Assembly: GCA_904501735.1 (NCBI GenBank)
Contig: CAJGBY010000001.1
Span: 124,001-188,000 of the forward strand
Reading direction: 5' to 3'
From: an uncultured Muribaculaceae bacterium
GTDB taxonomy: Bacteria; Bacteroidota; Bacteroidia; Bacteroidales; Muribaculaceae
DNA: 64,000 bases
Positions 23,358 through 32,102 of the stretch are shown piece after piece. Each line of letters opens with the position of its first letter. Within the stretch, counting starts at the first letter, position 1. The position numbers and the translations under genes are program-made. Under the pieces are notes generated by a model, which worked only from the letters and a program-made list of their open reading frames with translations, had not been told where the DNA came from and did not search any database.

Positions 23358-25091
23358 ATGAACGTAAGTAGACAATTATATATGCTGTTAATGGTGGTAT
23401 TTGCTTCGTCGATGTTTGTTGCTGAGGCAAAATCCACAATGGAGCAACTCATTAATAAGGAGTGGTATGAGTTTGACTTTAAAACGATGAAGTCAAATGA
23501 GAATTATTATGTGAAGTATACAGGAACGCAACGCCTCATTGTGAGTGCCGATGAGGAAGGCAATACAAAAATGAGAGTTCAAAAGTATTATTTATCATAT
23601 AAGTGGGAGGAACGATTTGATACTACGAAAGTGGGAAAGAATCGCAATGGGAAATATATTATTCTTCAAGGTGCAAAAAATGAAACAGGAGGCTATAATG
23701 TTATATGCTATGAAATAGCAGAGCTTTCGGATGTGCAATTGCAAACGAAGAATGTGAGCATTCAAAGCATGCCACAAAAGTTCTATGTGACAGTTGAAGA
23801 TGATGGCAAGATGAAAAAGGAAGGAAAATTCCAATCGACAATAGATTTGCTTGCCGATAAGGTGTGGTATCTGCTTGATGAGAATAATAAACGAACTGGT
23901 ATGGAATGGACCTTTGGGTATAGTGCTTATTTTAAATGCAAAATGCCTGAAGATAGGCGCGCTGAATTTCCAAAGTGGGAACGCAGAGAGTTTTATCTAT
24001 CGAATGAAATAGTAACAAAGTTTGACCGTTCGAAGGTGTGTGAATCGATGAATGGGATATATTTGGTGGTTAATGACTTGGAAGAAGATGGTGAATGGCA
24101 AACCCGAACATACGATATAAAAACGCTATCGGCAAATCGCTTGATGTTGGAGTGGCTTTATCCTCGTGGAGAAGGGCTTTTGGTGTTTGAAAATCAATAT
24201 AGCCCATTGGAAGAAAAGTTGGTAAAGATGAAGCCCAAGCAAAAAGATTTGATGGGAAAAGATTGGTATCGTGTTGATACAGCCACATGGCGTCGAAGCA
24301 AATATGTGGAAAATTTCAACGAAACGCATGTAACGCGTTCTTTTCCGACTCGAAAGAATGGAGAGTTGGTAGATGAGAAGAAAACATTTGAGTATTATAT
24401 GTCAAATCAGCCCGTTGATAAATTTGACTGGTCGCAAAAAGGCAAGAATCCCGAAGGTGATTATATTGTAGTGAATGAACCCGATGCAAACGGGAATTAT
24501 CGAGCTGTGAATTACCAAATAATGTCGTTGGAAGGACGCAATATGTTTACAATAAATGTGTCGCATCCTGATAGTGTGTTGCATGTGTATGAACGAGATA
24601 AAACCTTAGAGGAGCAGAATAGGATGAATCCTTTGATAGCAGATAGCTTGATGGGAGAGGAGTCGATGATGTCGAAGATTGTAGGAAAACAGTGGTATTT
24701 TAGACTGAATAACGGACTAAAGTCGTTAATTTATCCGCAATATTTTACGAGAACAACATTTGCTGTTCCAGTGTGGTATGAAATCAGAAATGGATATGGG
24801 GTAGAATTGGAAATTGGTGAGTGGGCATTGTCGGATGGTCCACGAAGTATGGAGCCTGGTATGCCTAATGGGAAGTACTTAATACTATATACGAAAAATC
24901 CCAAAAGATATTATAAGAATAGGCAAAATTGGTTAAACAAAAACGCGTTGCGTGGCAGAATGTATAGGAATACATCTGCTCCATCGAGTGTTTTTTATTA
25001 TTCATATAAGGTTTTATATTTGTCGGAATATTTGATGGTGCTGGAACCGGTTTCGGATGTAGGTAGAAGAGTCGTTTTTATGAGCGAATAA
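23358..25091 (+). CDS. Secreted four-module protein of unknown function, 577 aa (second paralogue)
   Basis: A tandem paralogue of the preceding gene with the same architecture: signal peptide (MNVSRQLYMLLMVVFAS, cleaved after AEA), then four modules opening with INKEWYEFD, LADKVWYLLD, LMGKDWYRVD and IVGKQWYFRL. The fourth module is the most diverged and ends with extra aromatic residues. I chose ATG at 23358 because it gives a signal peptide of the same length as in the first copy. ATG at 23340 (overlapping the upstream stop as ATGA) would add six residues and is also possible. A 71-bp segment encoding the N-terminus of module 1 is identical in both genes. Function unknown. Confidence 0.8.
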   Translation: MNVSRQLYMLLMVVFASSMFVAEAKSTMEQLINKEWYEFDFKTMKSNENYYVKYTGTQRLIVSADEEGNTKMRVQKYYLSYKWEERFDTTKVGKNRNGKYIILQGAKNETGGYNVICYEIAELSDVQLQTKNVSIQSMPQKFYVTVEDDGKMKKEGKFQSTIDLLADKVWYLLDENNKRTGMEWTFGYSAYFKCKMPEDRRAEFPKWERREFYLSNEIVTKFDRSKVCESMNGIYLVVNDLEEDGEWQTRTYDIKTLSANRLMLEWLYPRGEGLLVFENQYSPLEEKLVKMKPKQKDLMGKDWYRVDTATWRRSKYVENFNETHVTRSFPTRKNGELVDEKKTFEYYMSNQPVDKFDWSQKGKNPEGDYIVVNEPDANGNYRAVNYQIMSLEGRNMFTINVSHPDSVLHVYERDKTLEEQNRMNPLIADSLMGEESMMSKIVGKQWYFRLNNGLKSLIYPQYFTRTTFAVPVWYEIRNGYGVELEIGEWALSDGPRSMEPGMPNGKYLILYTKNPKRYYKNRQNWLNKNALRGRMYRNTSAPSSVFYYSYKVLYLSEYLMVLEPVSDVGRRVVFMSE

Positions 25092-25144
25092 AAGGGTGAA
25101 AGAGATGCGTTTTTGAAAGGAAGAAAAAAAAGATTGAAAAAGCA

Positions 25145-25176
25145 TTTGGCTAATTCGGGGAAAATGAGTAACTTTG
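25145..25176 (+). promoter_or_regulatory. Promoter of rplS
   Basis: TTTG at 25145-25148, a 20-nt spacer, then TAACTTTG at 25169-25176: a full-consensus promoter. The leader to the ATG at 25259 is about 75-80 nt, long enough for an autoregulatory structure; GGCAGG and CCTGTT in it can pair. Confidence 0.65.
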
Positions 25177-25258
25177 CACCGCTTTTGTAATCGCTGGCAG
25201 GAAAAGAGTGGCCTGTTATGTTGCAAGGGTTTATGTAAAACTATTTAAATTAAAAGAA

Positions 25259-25627
25259 ATGGTAGACTTAATTAAGGTCGCAGAAGAAGCTTTCGCAACA
25301 GGAAAGCAACACCCAGAATTTAAGGCTGGTGACACAATCACAGTAGCTTATCGCATCAAAGAAGGTAACAAGGAACGTATCCAACAATATCGTGGCGTTG
25401 TTATCAAAATCGTAGGTGAAGGTGCAAAGAAGCGTTTCACAGTACGCAAGATTAGCGATGCAGGTATTGGAGTAGAAAGAATTTTCCCAATGGAATCTCC
25501 ATTCATTGACAGCATCACAGTAAACCGTTATGGTAAGGTGCGTCGTGCTAAGCTTTACTACTTGCGTGGTCTTACAGGTAAGAAGGCTCGTATCAAAGAA
25601 CGTCGCGTAGTAAACAAGGAAGCTTAA
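25259..25627 (+). CDS. rplS: Ribosomal protein bL19
   Basis: A 122-aa large-subunit protein lying at the interface with the 30S subunit. Typical features: FKAGDTITVAYRI, RIQQYRGVVI, TVRKISDAGIGVERIFPMESP and the basic RRAKLYYLRGLTGKKARIKE. The start is set at 25259 (MVDLIKVAEE), which matches the family N-terminus. An upstream in-frame extension to 25208 would add a non-family segment. Monocistronic, with a strong promoter and terminator. Confidence 0.97.
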   Translation: MVDLIKVAEEAFATGKQHPEFKAGDTITVAYRIKEGNKERIQQYRGVVIKIVGEGAKKRFTVRKISDAGIGVERIFPMESPFIDSITVNRYGKVRRAKLYYLRGLTGKKARIKERRVVNKEA

Positions 25628-25649
25628 TTCAAGATTCTGACGAATTCAT

Positions 25650-25687
25650 AAAAAGCTGTTCTCACAAAGTGAGGATAGCTTTTTTTG
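25650..25687 (+). terminator. Terminator of rplS
   Basis: AAAAAGCT pairs with AGCTTTTT, with the inner pairing CTCAC/GTGAG and loop AAA, followed by a T run. Confidence 0.8.
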
Positions 25688-25732
25688 TGTAAATTTAGTG
25701 AGAAGAATAGCGATAATAGCCGAAAAATGCAG

Positions 25733-25740
25733 TATCTTTG
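25733..25740 (+). promoter_or_regulatory. Promoter -7 element of gpmI
   Basis: TATCTTTG fits TAnnTTTG exactly, about 50 nt before the gpmI start. Confidence 0.55.
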
Positions 25741-25789
25741 CATTTTGAAATGAGTTGAAATAAATAATAAACAAAATAAGGATAAAATT

Positions 25790-27307
25790 ATGGCAAAGAA
25801 AGCATTATTGATGATTCTCGATGGTTGGGGAATCGGAAACAAGTCAAAGTCGGATGTTATTTCATCAACAGCTACTCCATACTGGGATAGCTTGTTGGCT
25901 AAGTATCCACATTCAGAACTACAAGCAAGTGGCGAAAATGTGGGTTTGCCTGATGGCCAAATGGGTAATAGTGAAGTAGGTCACTTGAATATTGGTGCAG
26001 GTCGTGTGCTTTATCAAGACCTTGTAAAAATCAATAAGTCAATTCGCGATAAATCAATTCTTGAAAATCCTGAAATCAAGAACGCATTTGGATATGCAAA
26101 GGAAAATGGTAAGGCTATCCACTTCATGGGTTTGACATCGACAGGTGGTGTGCATAGCTCACTTGACCATGTGTATGCACTATGCGACATCGCAAAGGAA
26201 TATGGCTTGAAGGATGTGTTTATCCACTGCTTCATGGATGGTCGCGACACAGACCCTAAGAGTGGTAAGGGCTTTATCGAAGACTTGCAAGCACATTGTG
26301 ACAAGAGCGCAGGTGTAATTGCATCAATCGTTGGTCGTTACTATGCTATGGACCGTGATAAGCGTTGGGACCGCGTGAAGGTGGCTTATGATATGCTTAT
26401 CGAAGGTAAGGGAGAAGAAGCTACTGATATGGTGGCTGCAGTTCAAAAGTCATATGACAATGATGTAACTGACGAATTCATGCTTCCTATCGTAAACAGC
26501 ACAGTGAATGGTGGTACAATCAAGGAAGGTGATGTAGTGTTGTTCTACAACTATCGTAACGACCGTGCTAAGGAACTTACAGTGGTGCTTACTCAAGAAG
26601 ATATGCCTGCAGAAGGAATGAAGACTATTCCAAATCTTCAATTCTACTGTATGACTCCATACGATGCATCATTCAAGGGCTTGCACATCTTGTTTGACAA
26701 AGAAAATGTTAACAATACAATCGGTGAATATGTAGCATCACTTGGCAAGAAGCAACTTCACATCGCAGAAACTGAAAAGTATGCTCACGTTACATTCTTC
26801 TTCAATGGTGGTCGTGAAACTCCATACGAAGGTGAAGATCGTATTCTTGTTCCATCACCAAAGGTGGCAACTTATGACCTACAACCTGAAATGAGCGCAC
26901 CTGAAGTGGCAGACAAGCTTGCTGACGCTATCGGTACTCAAAAGTATGATTTCATCGTGGTTAACTTCGCTAATGGTGACATGGTGGGCCACACTGGTAT
27001 CTACGAAGCTATCGAAAAGGCTGTTGTGACAGTGGATAAGTGCGTAGAACAAGTTGTAGAAGCTGCTAAGGCTAACGATTATGAAGTGATTATCATTGCT
27101 GACCACGGTAACGCTGATAACGCTATCAACGAAGATGGTACACCAAATACTGCTCACTCGTTGAACCCAGTACCATGTGTGTATGTAACAGAAAACAAGG
27201 ATGCTAAGATCGAAGATGGTATTCTTGCCGATGTGGCTCCAACAATGCTTCACATAATGGGTCTTCCACAACCTGCTGAAATGACAGGTAAGGATCTTAT
27301 CAAGTAA
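25790..27307 (+). CDS. gpmI: Phosphoglycerate mutase, 2,3-bisphosphoglycerate-independent
   Basis: A 505-aa alkaline-phosphatase-fold enzyme interconverting 3- and 2-phosphoglycerate in glycolysis. Metal and catalytic motifs: MILDGWG near the N-terminus, the phosphoserine motif MGNSEVGHLNIGAGR, HCFMDGRDTDP, YYAMDRDKRWDR and the C-terminal HGNADN. Length is normal for the family. Codon use is that of a highly expressed gene. Monocistronic. Confidence 0.97.
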   Translation: MAKKALLMILDGWGIGNKSKSDVISSTATPYWDSLLAKYPHSELQASGENVGLPDGQMGNSEVGHLNIGAGRVLYQDLVKINKSIRDKSILENPEIKNAFGYAKENGKAIHFMGLTSTGGVHSSLDHVYALCDIAKEYGLKDVFIHCFMDGRDTDPKSGKGFIEDLQAHCDKSAGVIASIVGRYYAMDRDKRWDRVKVAYDMLIEGKGEEATDMVAAVQKSYDNDVTDEFMLPIVNSTVNGGTIKEGDVVLFYNYRNDRAKELTVVLTQEDMPAEGMKTIPNLQFYCMTPYDASFKGLHILFDKENVNNTIGEYVASLGKKQLHIAETEKYAHVTFFFNGGRETPYEGEDRILVPSPKVATYDLQPEMSAPEVADKLADAIGTQKYDFIVVNFANGDMVGHTGIYEAIEKAVVTVDKCVEQVVEAAKANDYEVIIIADHGNADNAINEDGTPNTAHSLNPVPCVYVTENKDAKIEDGILADVAPTMLHIMGLPQPAEMTGKDLIK

Positions 27308-27330
27308 AAAATAGAAGATCAAAATAAGAG

Positions 27331-27366
27331 AAAAATCGCTGAGTTGATGCTCAGCGATTTTTTTTG
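27331..27366 (+). terminator. Terminator of gpmI
   Basis: A perfect 13-bp stem (AAAAATCGCTGAG and complement) with loop TTGATG and a T run. Confidence 0.85.
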
Positions 27367-27478
27367 TGCTTAAAATGTGGCGTTTACGATTGGATTTGTG
27401 GAAAAATTCTTGAAGAAATGAATGATTTTGCGTATTTTCGTAAGTTAATTGTAAATTCTAAAAAAATAACAAAAAGAT

Positions 27479-29008
27479 ATGAAATTGAAACGCTTTATTG
27501 TGTGTGCTGTGATGTCGCTAATCTTGGGATTGGTGAGTGCCAATGCAGAGCATCTTGTGATACTGACATTGAATGATACTCATAGTAGTATCGACGCCGA
27601 TTTCGATGGAAAAGGTGGAGTGTTGCGTCAACAAGTGATATTTGATAGTGTGCTATGTGCCGAAAAGAATGTGATGCGTGTGCATGCAGGTGATGCAGTG
27701 CAAGGATCGTTGTATTTCTCGGAATTTAAGGGTGCGGTGGAGTATGAGCTATTCAATAAGATGAATTTCGATGTTATTATATGCGGTAACCACGAATATG
27801 ATAATGGAATGAATGACTTGGCTCATTTCTATAAGAATGTGAAGTCAACACGCCTAAGCACAAACTATGATTTTACTGGTACTGTGCTTGAAGGATTGTT
27901 TGAACCTTATACAATTAGAGAGTTTGACGGAAAGAAAATAGGATTCATAGGGTTGAATCTGGATCCAGAAGGACTGATTGTAAGCGCAAACAGCAAGGGC
28001 GTGGGATTTCGTCCGATTATCGAAGCAGCAAACGCAACTGCGAAGATGTTGAAGCAAGACAAAGGTGTTGACTTTGTGATAGCAGTTACACACATCGGTT
28101 ATAACATGTCGTCGGAAGGTTTGGTGGGCGATGTGGAGCTTGTGCAAAACAGTACAGATATCGACCTTGTGATAGGTGGACACACTCACACAGTGGTTGA
28201 CCCTAATAAGAATAATTCGAGAGCTAAATGGCTTGTGGCCAATAAAGAAGGGCGAATTATTCCTATAACACAAGCAGGTAGCCATGGTAAGCGTGTGGGA
28301 CTTATTGATATTGACCTTGATGCGTTGAAGGTGGTGGATTATCGTTTGCTATCGGTAGATAAGAGATATGACGACCGCGCTAACTATCCAGAATTGGTGT
28401 CATTCCTTGCACCATATAAGGGCGTGGTGGATTCGTTGATGAATAAGGAAGTGGCAGTGTCGGCAAAAGAAATGCACCGTGGACTTGGCGCATTGGCAAA
28501 CTGGACAAGTGATGCTGCACGCGATATCGCTGCTCAAGTGAGTGGTTTGAAAGTGGATTGCTCGATAATGAATAAGGGCGGTATTCGTCGCTCAATGCCA
28601 AAGGGTAGTGTGTCGGAAGGTATTATAAACTCGATGTATCCATTTGATAATCGCTTGATGGTGTTGGAGCTTACAGGCGAACAGCTACTTCGTTCGCTTG
28701 AGATAATGGTGGCACGCGGTGGTGATGCAACAAGTGACGATTTGAGAGTAGAATATACTAAAGACAAGAAGATAAAAAGCGCTAAAATCAATGGTAAAAA
28801 CATTAATCCAAAGAAGAAATATAATGTGGCAACCCTTGACTATCTTGCAAATGGTGGCGATTATATGACATCGCTTGTGGGAACAAAGCGCTTGTTTGCC
28901 GATAATGTGAAGGTGTCGGTGCGCTATCTTGACTACATCGCAAAACTTACAAAGGAAGGCAAAGTTATCGATGGCGAAGACGAGTTGAGAATGAAACTTG
29001 TGGAATAA
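27479..29008 (+). CDS. Secreted 5'-nucleotidase / UshA-like metallophosphoesterase
   Basis: A 509-aa protein with a signal peptide (cleaved near SANA). The N-terminal calcineurin-like domain (about 23-300) has TLNDTHSSID, AGDAVQGSL, CGNHEYDNG, VTHIGY and GGHTHT, the ligands of a dinuclear metal centre. The 5'-nucleotidase C-terminal substrate-binding domain (about 320-500) has NKGGIR and NGGDYMTS. It likely dephosphorylates nucleotides or related esters in the periplasm or at the surface. In this phylum the two domains are often separate genes; here they are one protein. It is followed after 39 nt by the GH3 fusion, probably in one operon. Confidence 0.9.
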   Translation: MKLKRFIVCAVMSLILGLVSANAEHLVILTLNDTHSSIDADFDGKGGVLRQQVIFDSVLCAEKNVMRVHAGDAVQGSLYFSEFKGAVEYELFNKMNFDVIICGNHEYDNGMNDLAHFYKNVKSTRLSTNYDFTGTVLEGLFEPYTIREFDGKKIGFIGLNLDPEGLIVSANSKGVGFRPIIEAANATAKMLKQDKGVDFVIAVTHIGYNMSSEGLVGDVELVQNSTDIDLVIGGHTHTVVDPNKNNSRAKWLVANKEGRIIPITQAGSHGKRVGLIDIDLDALKVVDYRLLSVDKRYDDRANYPELVSFLAPYKGVVDSLMNKEVAVSAKEMHRGLGALANWTSDAARDIAAQVSGLKVDCSIMNKGGIRRSMPKGSVSEGIINSMYPFDNRLMVLELTGEQLLRSLEIMVARGGDATSDDLRVEYTKDKKIKSAKINGKNINPKKKYNVATLDYLANGGDYMTSLVGTKRLFADNVKVSVRYLDYIAKLTKEGKVIDGEDELRMKLVE

Positions 29009-29047
29009 TAGAAATAGAATAAAATATAAACCTAAAATAAGATTGAG

Positions 29048-31951
29048 ATGAGAAACTTAAAGCGAATTGGATCGTTACTTCTTGCTGTGATGATGGGAGT
29101 GTCGGTGGCAAGTGCTGTCGTGCCTAACATTATGAAGAATGTTGACGAAAAGGCGATGAACAAATGGGTCGAAGCCGAGTTTAAGAAAATGAGTAAGGAA
29201 GAACGCGTGGCACAAATGATGGTGATAGGCGTTTCACCTCGCGAAAAGGGCGAAAAACTCGACTCGTTGAAGAAACTTGTAAAGGCTTACAACCTTGGAG
29301 GTCTTATCTTCCATGAAATGAGTATGAACGACTATGTGTCGTTGTATAACGAGTTCCAAACACTTGCTCGCACACCATTGATGATGACAATCGATGGCGA
29401 ATGGGGACTTGGAATGCGTCTTGATGGCGTGAAAGACTATCCTCGTAGTATGTCGCTTGGTGCTGTGACAGATAAGGCTCTTATATATGAATATGGTAAG
29501 GAAACAGGACGCCAAATGAAGGCTGCTGGTGTGCATGTAAATTTTGCACCAGTGCTTGATGTGAACGATAATCCAAAGAATCCAGTAATTGGTCGTCGTG
29601 CTTTCGGTGAAACACCTGACTTTGTAACTGCATATGCACTTGAATATGCTCGCGGTATGGAAGAAGAAGGTGTGTTGTCGACAGGAAAGCATTTTCCTGG
29701 TCATGGTTCAACACATGATGATTCGCACAAGACATTGCCATCGGTAACTAAGTCGATGGGCGAACTTGAACAATGCGAATTGAAGCCATTTGCTGATTAT
29801 ATACAAGCTGGTTATGGCGGTATGCTTACAGCACACTTGAATATCCCTGCAATCGATGCAACAGGTACACCAACATCGTTGAGCGCAAAGGCTGTGAACG
29901 ATCTATTGGTGGACAAGATGGGCTTTGAAGGCTTGATCTTCACTGATGCATTGTCGATGGAAGGTGCAGTGGTGGAAGGTTCACGCAGTTTGGCTGCATT
30001 GAAGGCCGGAAATGATGTGTTGTTGATGCCAAAGAACCCACCAGTGGAAATTGCCGCAATTTTGGAAGCTGTGAAGAAGGGTGAAGTATCGCAAAAGCGT
30101 ATCGACGAAGGTTGTAAGAAGATGCTTCGTTATAAATATGCATTGGGCGCAAACGAAAGAAAGTTTGTTGATATTGCAAAGCTTGCAGATGCAGCGCATT
30201 CACCAGCAGCTAAATTGTTAAATCGTACTTTGACAGCTGCTTCGATAACAGTGGTGAAGAACGAAGGTGAAGTGCTTCCAGTAAAGGCACTTGATAAGAA
30301 AAATATTGCAGTAGTATCACTTGGTGATATGGCAGGCGTAACAAGTATGTTCCAAGATCGTTGTGAAATGTATGCAAAGACTGGAAAGTTTGCATATATT
30401 AAAGGTGCAACTCTTAATACATTGCTTAACAAGTTGAAAGAATATAACACTATTATAGTAGGTGTGTATGGTACTGACGAAGTGTATGTGAAGGCTCTTG
30501 AAGCAATCGTGGCACAATGTGATAATGTGGTGCCAGTGTTCTTCTGCCGTTCGTATGACGCATCATTGTTCAAGGCTCAAGTGGCAAAGTGCAAAACAGC
30601 AGTTATTGCATGGAGCGCAGATGAGTTGGCACAAGACTATGCAGCACAAACAATATTCGGTGGTAATGGCGCGAAAGGTACATCGCCAATCACAATCGAA
30701 GGCGTGGCTAAGGTGGGCGACGGTGTGAAATATGAAGCAACTCGCTTGGGTTACACAGTTCCTGAAGAAGTGGGTGTGAGCAGCGACATGTTGAAGAAGA
30801 TTGATCGCCTTGCAAATCGTTGTTTGCGTGCTGGCGCATTCCCAGGTTGCCAAGTATTGATAGCTCGTCGTGGTAAGGTAATTGCAAACCTTGCTTATGG
30901 TGTGCAAGACTATGAAACTGGATTGCCAGTAACAACTAACACTCTATATGACCTTGCATCGGTATCAAAGGCTACAGGTACACTACCTGGTATCATGAAG
31001 GCTTGTGATGAAGGTTTGCTAAATGTAGATGAAAAGATGAGTAAGTATGTGCCAGGAATGCGCCGTGCCGATCGTCAAGATCTTACACTACGCGAATTCT
31101 TGTATCACGAAACAGGTTACATCCCATCTCTACCTATTTATAATATAATGACTGATAAAGATGGAAATTTGCGCAGCGACCTTGTGGCTAAGGAAAAGAG
31201 CGAAAAGTATAATATTAAGATAGGTGATGACTTGTGGTTGCATGAAGCAGCTTATGACACTGTGATGCATAACGCTTATACAATTAAACTTATGCCTAAC
31301 AAGAAGATGCGTTATAGCTGTGTGAACTTCTGCTTGCTAATGGATGCAGAACAACATGCAACAGGCGTGCGCCACGATGAATATGTAACAAAGAATTTCT
31401 ATGCACCACTTGGCGCATGGCACACTACATATCGTCCACTTGATAAGTTCCCTCGTTGTCAAGTAGCTCCAACAGAATATGACGAAGCAATGCGTAAGCA
31501 AAAAGTGTGGGGTTATGTTCACGACGAAACAAATGCATTCTCGGGCGGTATTGCCGGAAATGCAGGTTTGTTCTCAAATGCTAATGACCTTGCTAAGTTG
31601 TGTCAAATGTGGCTTAACGGCGGTGTGTATGGTGGCGAACGCTACTTGAGCGAAGCAACAACTAAGCAATTTACTGAAGAAAGAAGCGAAAAGTCTCGTA
31701 GAGGATTGGGATTTGACCGTGCTCCAAACAAAGAAGGTCAAGGTTCACCAACATGTGATGAAGCACCAGCTGAAACTTACGGACACCTTGGCTTCACAGG
31801 TACAGTGTTCTGGGTAGACCCAACACATGATGTAACATTCATCTTCTTGTGTAATAGAGTAAATCCAACTCGCAATAACAAGGCATTCGGTTCAATCGAC
31901 ATTCGCCCAGCAATGTTCCGATTCTTCTATGAATCTTTGTTGGAAAAGTAA
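29048..31951 (+). CDS. GH3 beta-N-acetylhexosaminidase (NagZ-like) fused to a serine beta-lactamase-fold domain
   Basis: A 967-aa exported protein (signal peptide to about residue 24). Residues about 45-365 form a GH3 catalytic domain with the NagZ-type KHFPGHGSTHDDSH motif and the nucleophile Asp in FTDALSM (about residue 299). A GH3 C-terminal-like domain follows (about 400-560). Residues about 575-965 form a beta-lactamase/transpeptidase-like domain with the SxxK motif SVSK (Ser about 638) and the HLGFTGT box near the C-terminus. This domain order is known in Bacteroidota. The enzyme probably trims GlcNAc from muropeptides in the periplasm, with the second domain acting as an esterase or carboxypeptidase. 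Confidence 0.92.
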   Translation: MRNLKRIGSLLLAVMMGVSVASAVVPNIMKNVDEKAMNKWVEAEFKKMSKEERVAQMMVIGVSPREKGEKLDSLKKLVKAYNLGGLIFHEMSMNDYVSLYNEFQTLARTPLMMTIDGEWGLGMRLDGVKDYPRSMSLGAVTDKALIYEYGKETGRQMKAAGVHVNFAPVLDVNDNPKNPVIGRRAFGETPDFVTAYALEYARGMEEEGVLSTGKHFPGHGSTHDDSHKTLPSVTKSMGELEQCELKPFADYIQAGYGGMLTAHLNIPAIDATGTPTSLSAKAVNDLLVDKMGFEGLIFTDALSMEGAVVEGSRSLAALKAGNDVLLMPKNPPVEIAAILEAVKKGEVSQKRIDEGCKKMLRYKYALGANERKFVDIAKLADAAHSPAAKLLNRTLTAASITVVKNEGEVLPVKALDKKNIAVVSLGDMAGVTSMFQDRCEMYAKTGKFAYIKGATLNTLLNKLKEYNTIIVGVYGTDEVYVKALEAIVAQCDNVVPVFFCRSYDASLFKAQVAKCKTAVIAWSADELAQDYAAQTIFGGNGAKGTSPITIEGVAKVGDGVKYEATRLGYTVPEEVGVSSDMLKKIDRLANRCLRAGAFPGCQVLIARRGKVIANLAYGVQDYETGLPVTTNTLYDLASVSKATGTLPGIMKACDEGLLNVDEKMSKYVPGMRRADRQDLTLREFLYHETGYIPSLPIYNIMTDKDGNLRSDLVAKEKSEKYNIKIGDDLWLHEAAYDTVMHNAYTIKLMPNKKMRYSCVNFCLLMDAEQHATGVRHDEYVTKNFYAPLGAWHTTYRPLDKFPRCQVAPTEYDEAMRKQKVWGYVHDETNAFSGGIAGNAGLFSNANDLAKLCQMWLNGGVYGGERYLSEATTKQFTEERSEKSRRGLGFDRAPNKEGQGSPTCDEAPAETYGHLGFTGTVFWVDPTHDVTFIFLCNRVNPTRNNKAFGSIDIRPAMFRFFYESLLEK

Positions 31952-31976
31952 GATAGATGCAAGCAAAAATAAAATG

Positions 31977-32000
31977 AATATTCAATTTCTATTGAATATT
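31977..32000 (+). terminator. Inverted repeat after the GH3 fusion gene
   Basis: AATATTCAAT and ATTGAATATT form a perfect 10-bp stem around TTCT, about 25 nt past the stop. No T run follows, so it is probably an accessory 3'-end structure. Confidence 0.4.
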
Positions 32001-32015
32001 GTTAATAAAAATGAG

Positions 32016-32053
32016 AAAAATGTGCAAAATTGTTAGTTTTGCACATTTTTTTA
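32016..32053 (+). terminator. Terminator of the nucleotidase-GH3 operon
   Basis: A perfect 14-bp stem (AAAAATGTGCAAAA and complement) with loop TTGTTAG and a T run. Confidence 0.85.
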
Positions 32054-32056
32054 TAC

Positions 32057-32064
32057 TATATTTG
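32057..32064 (+). promoter_or_regulatory. Promoter -7 element of gdhA
   Basis: TATATTTG fits TAnnTTTG, directly following the upstream terminator and about 40 nt before the gdhA start. Confidence 0.5.
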
Positions 32065-32102
32065 CATCGAAATAATGATCACAATAAAGAAAGGATAGCA
32101 AA

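Noticed and set aside
25208..25258. Upstream extension of rplS
   Set aside because: The extra 17 residues do not belong to bL19, and the family N-terminus starts at 25259.
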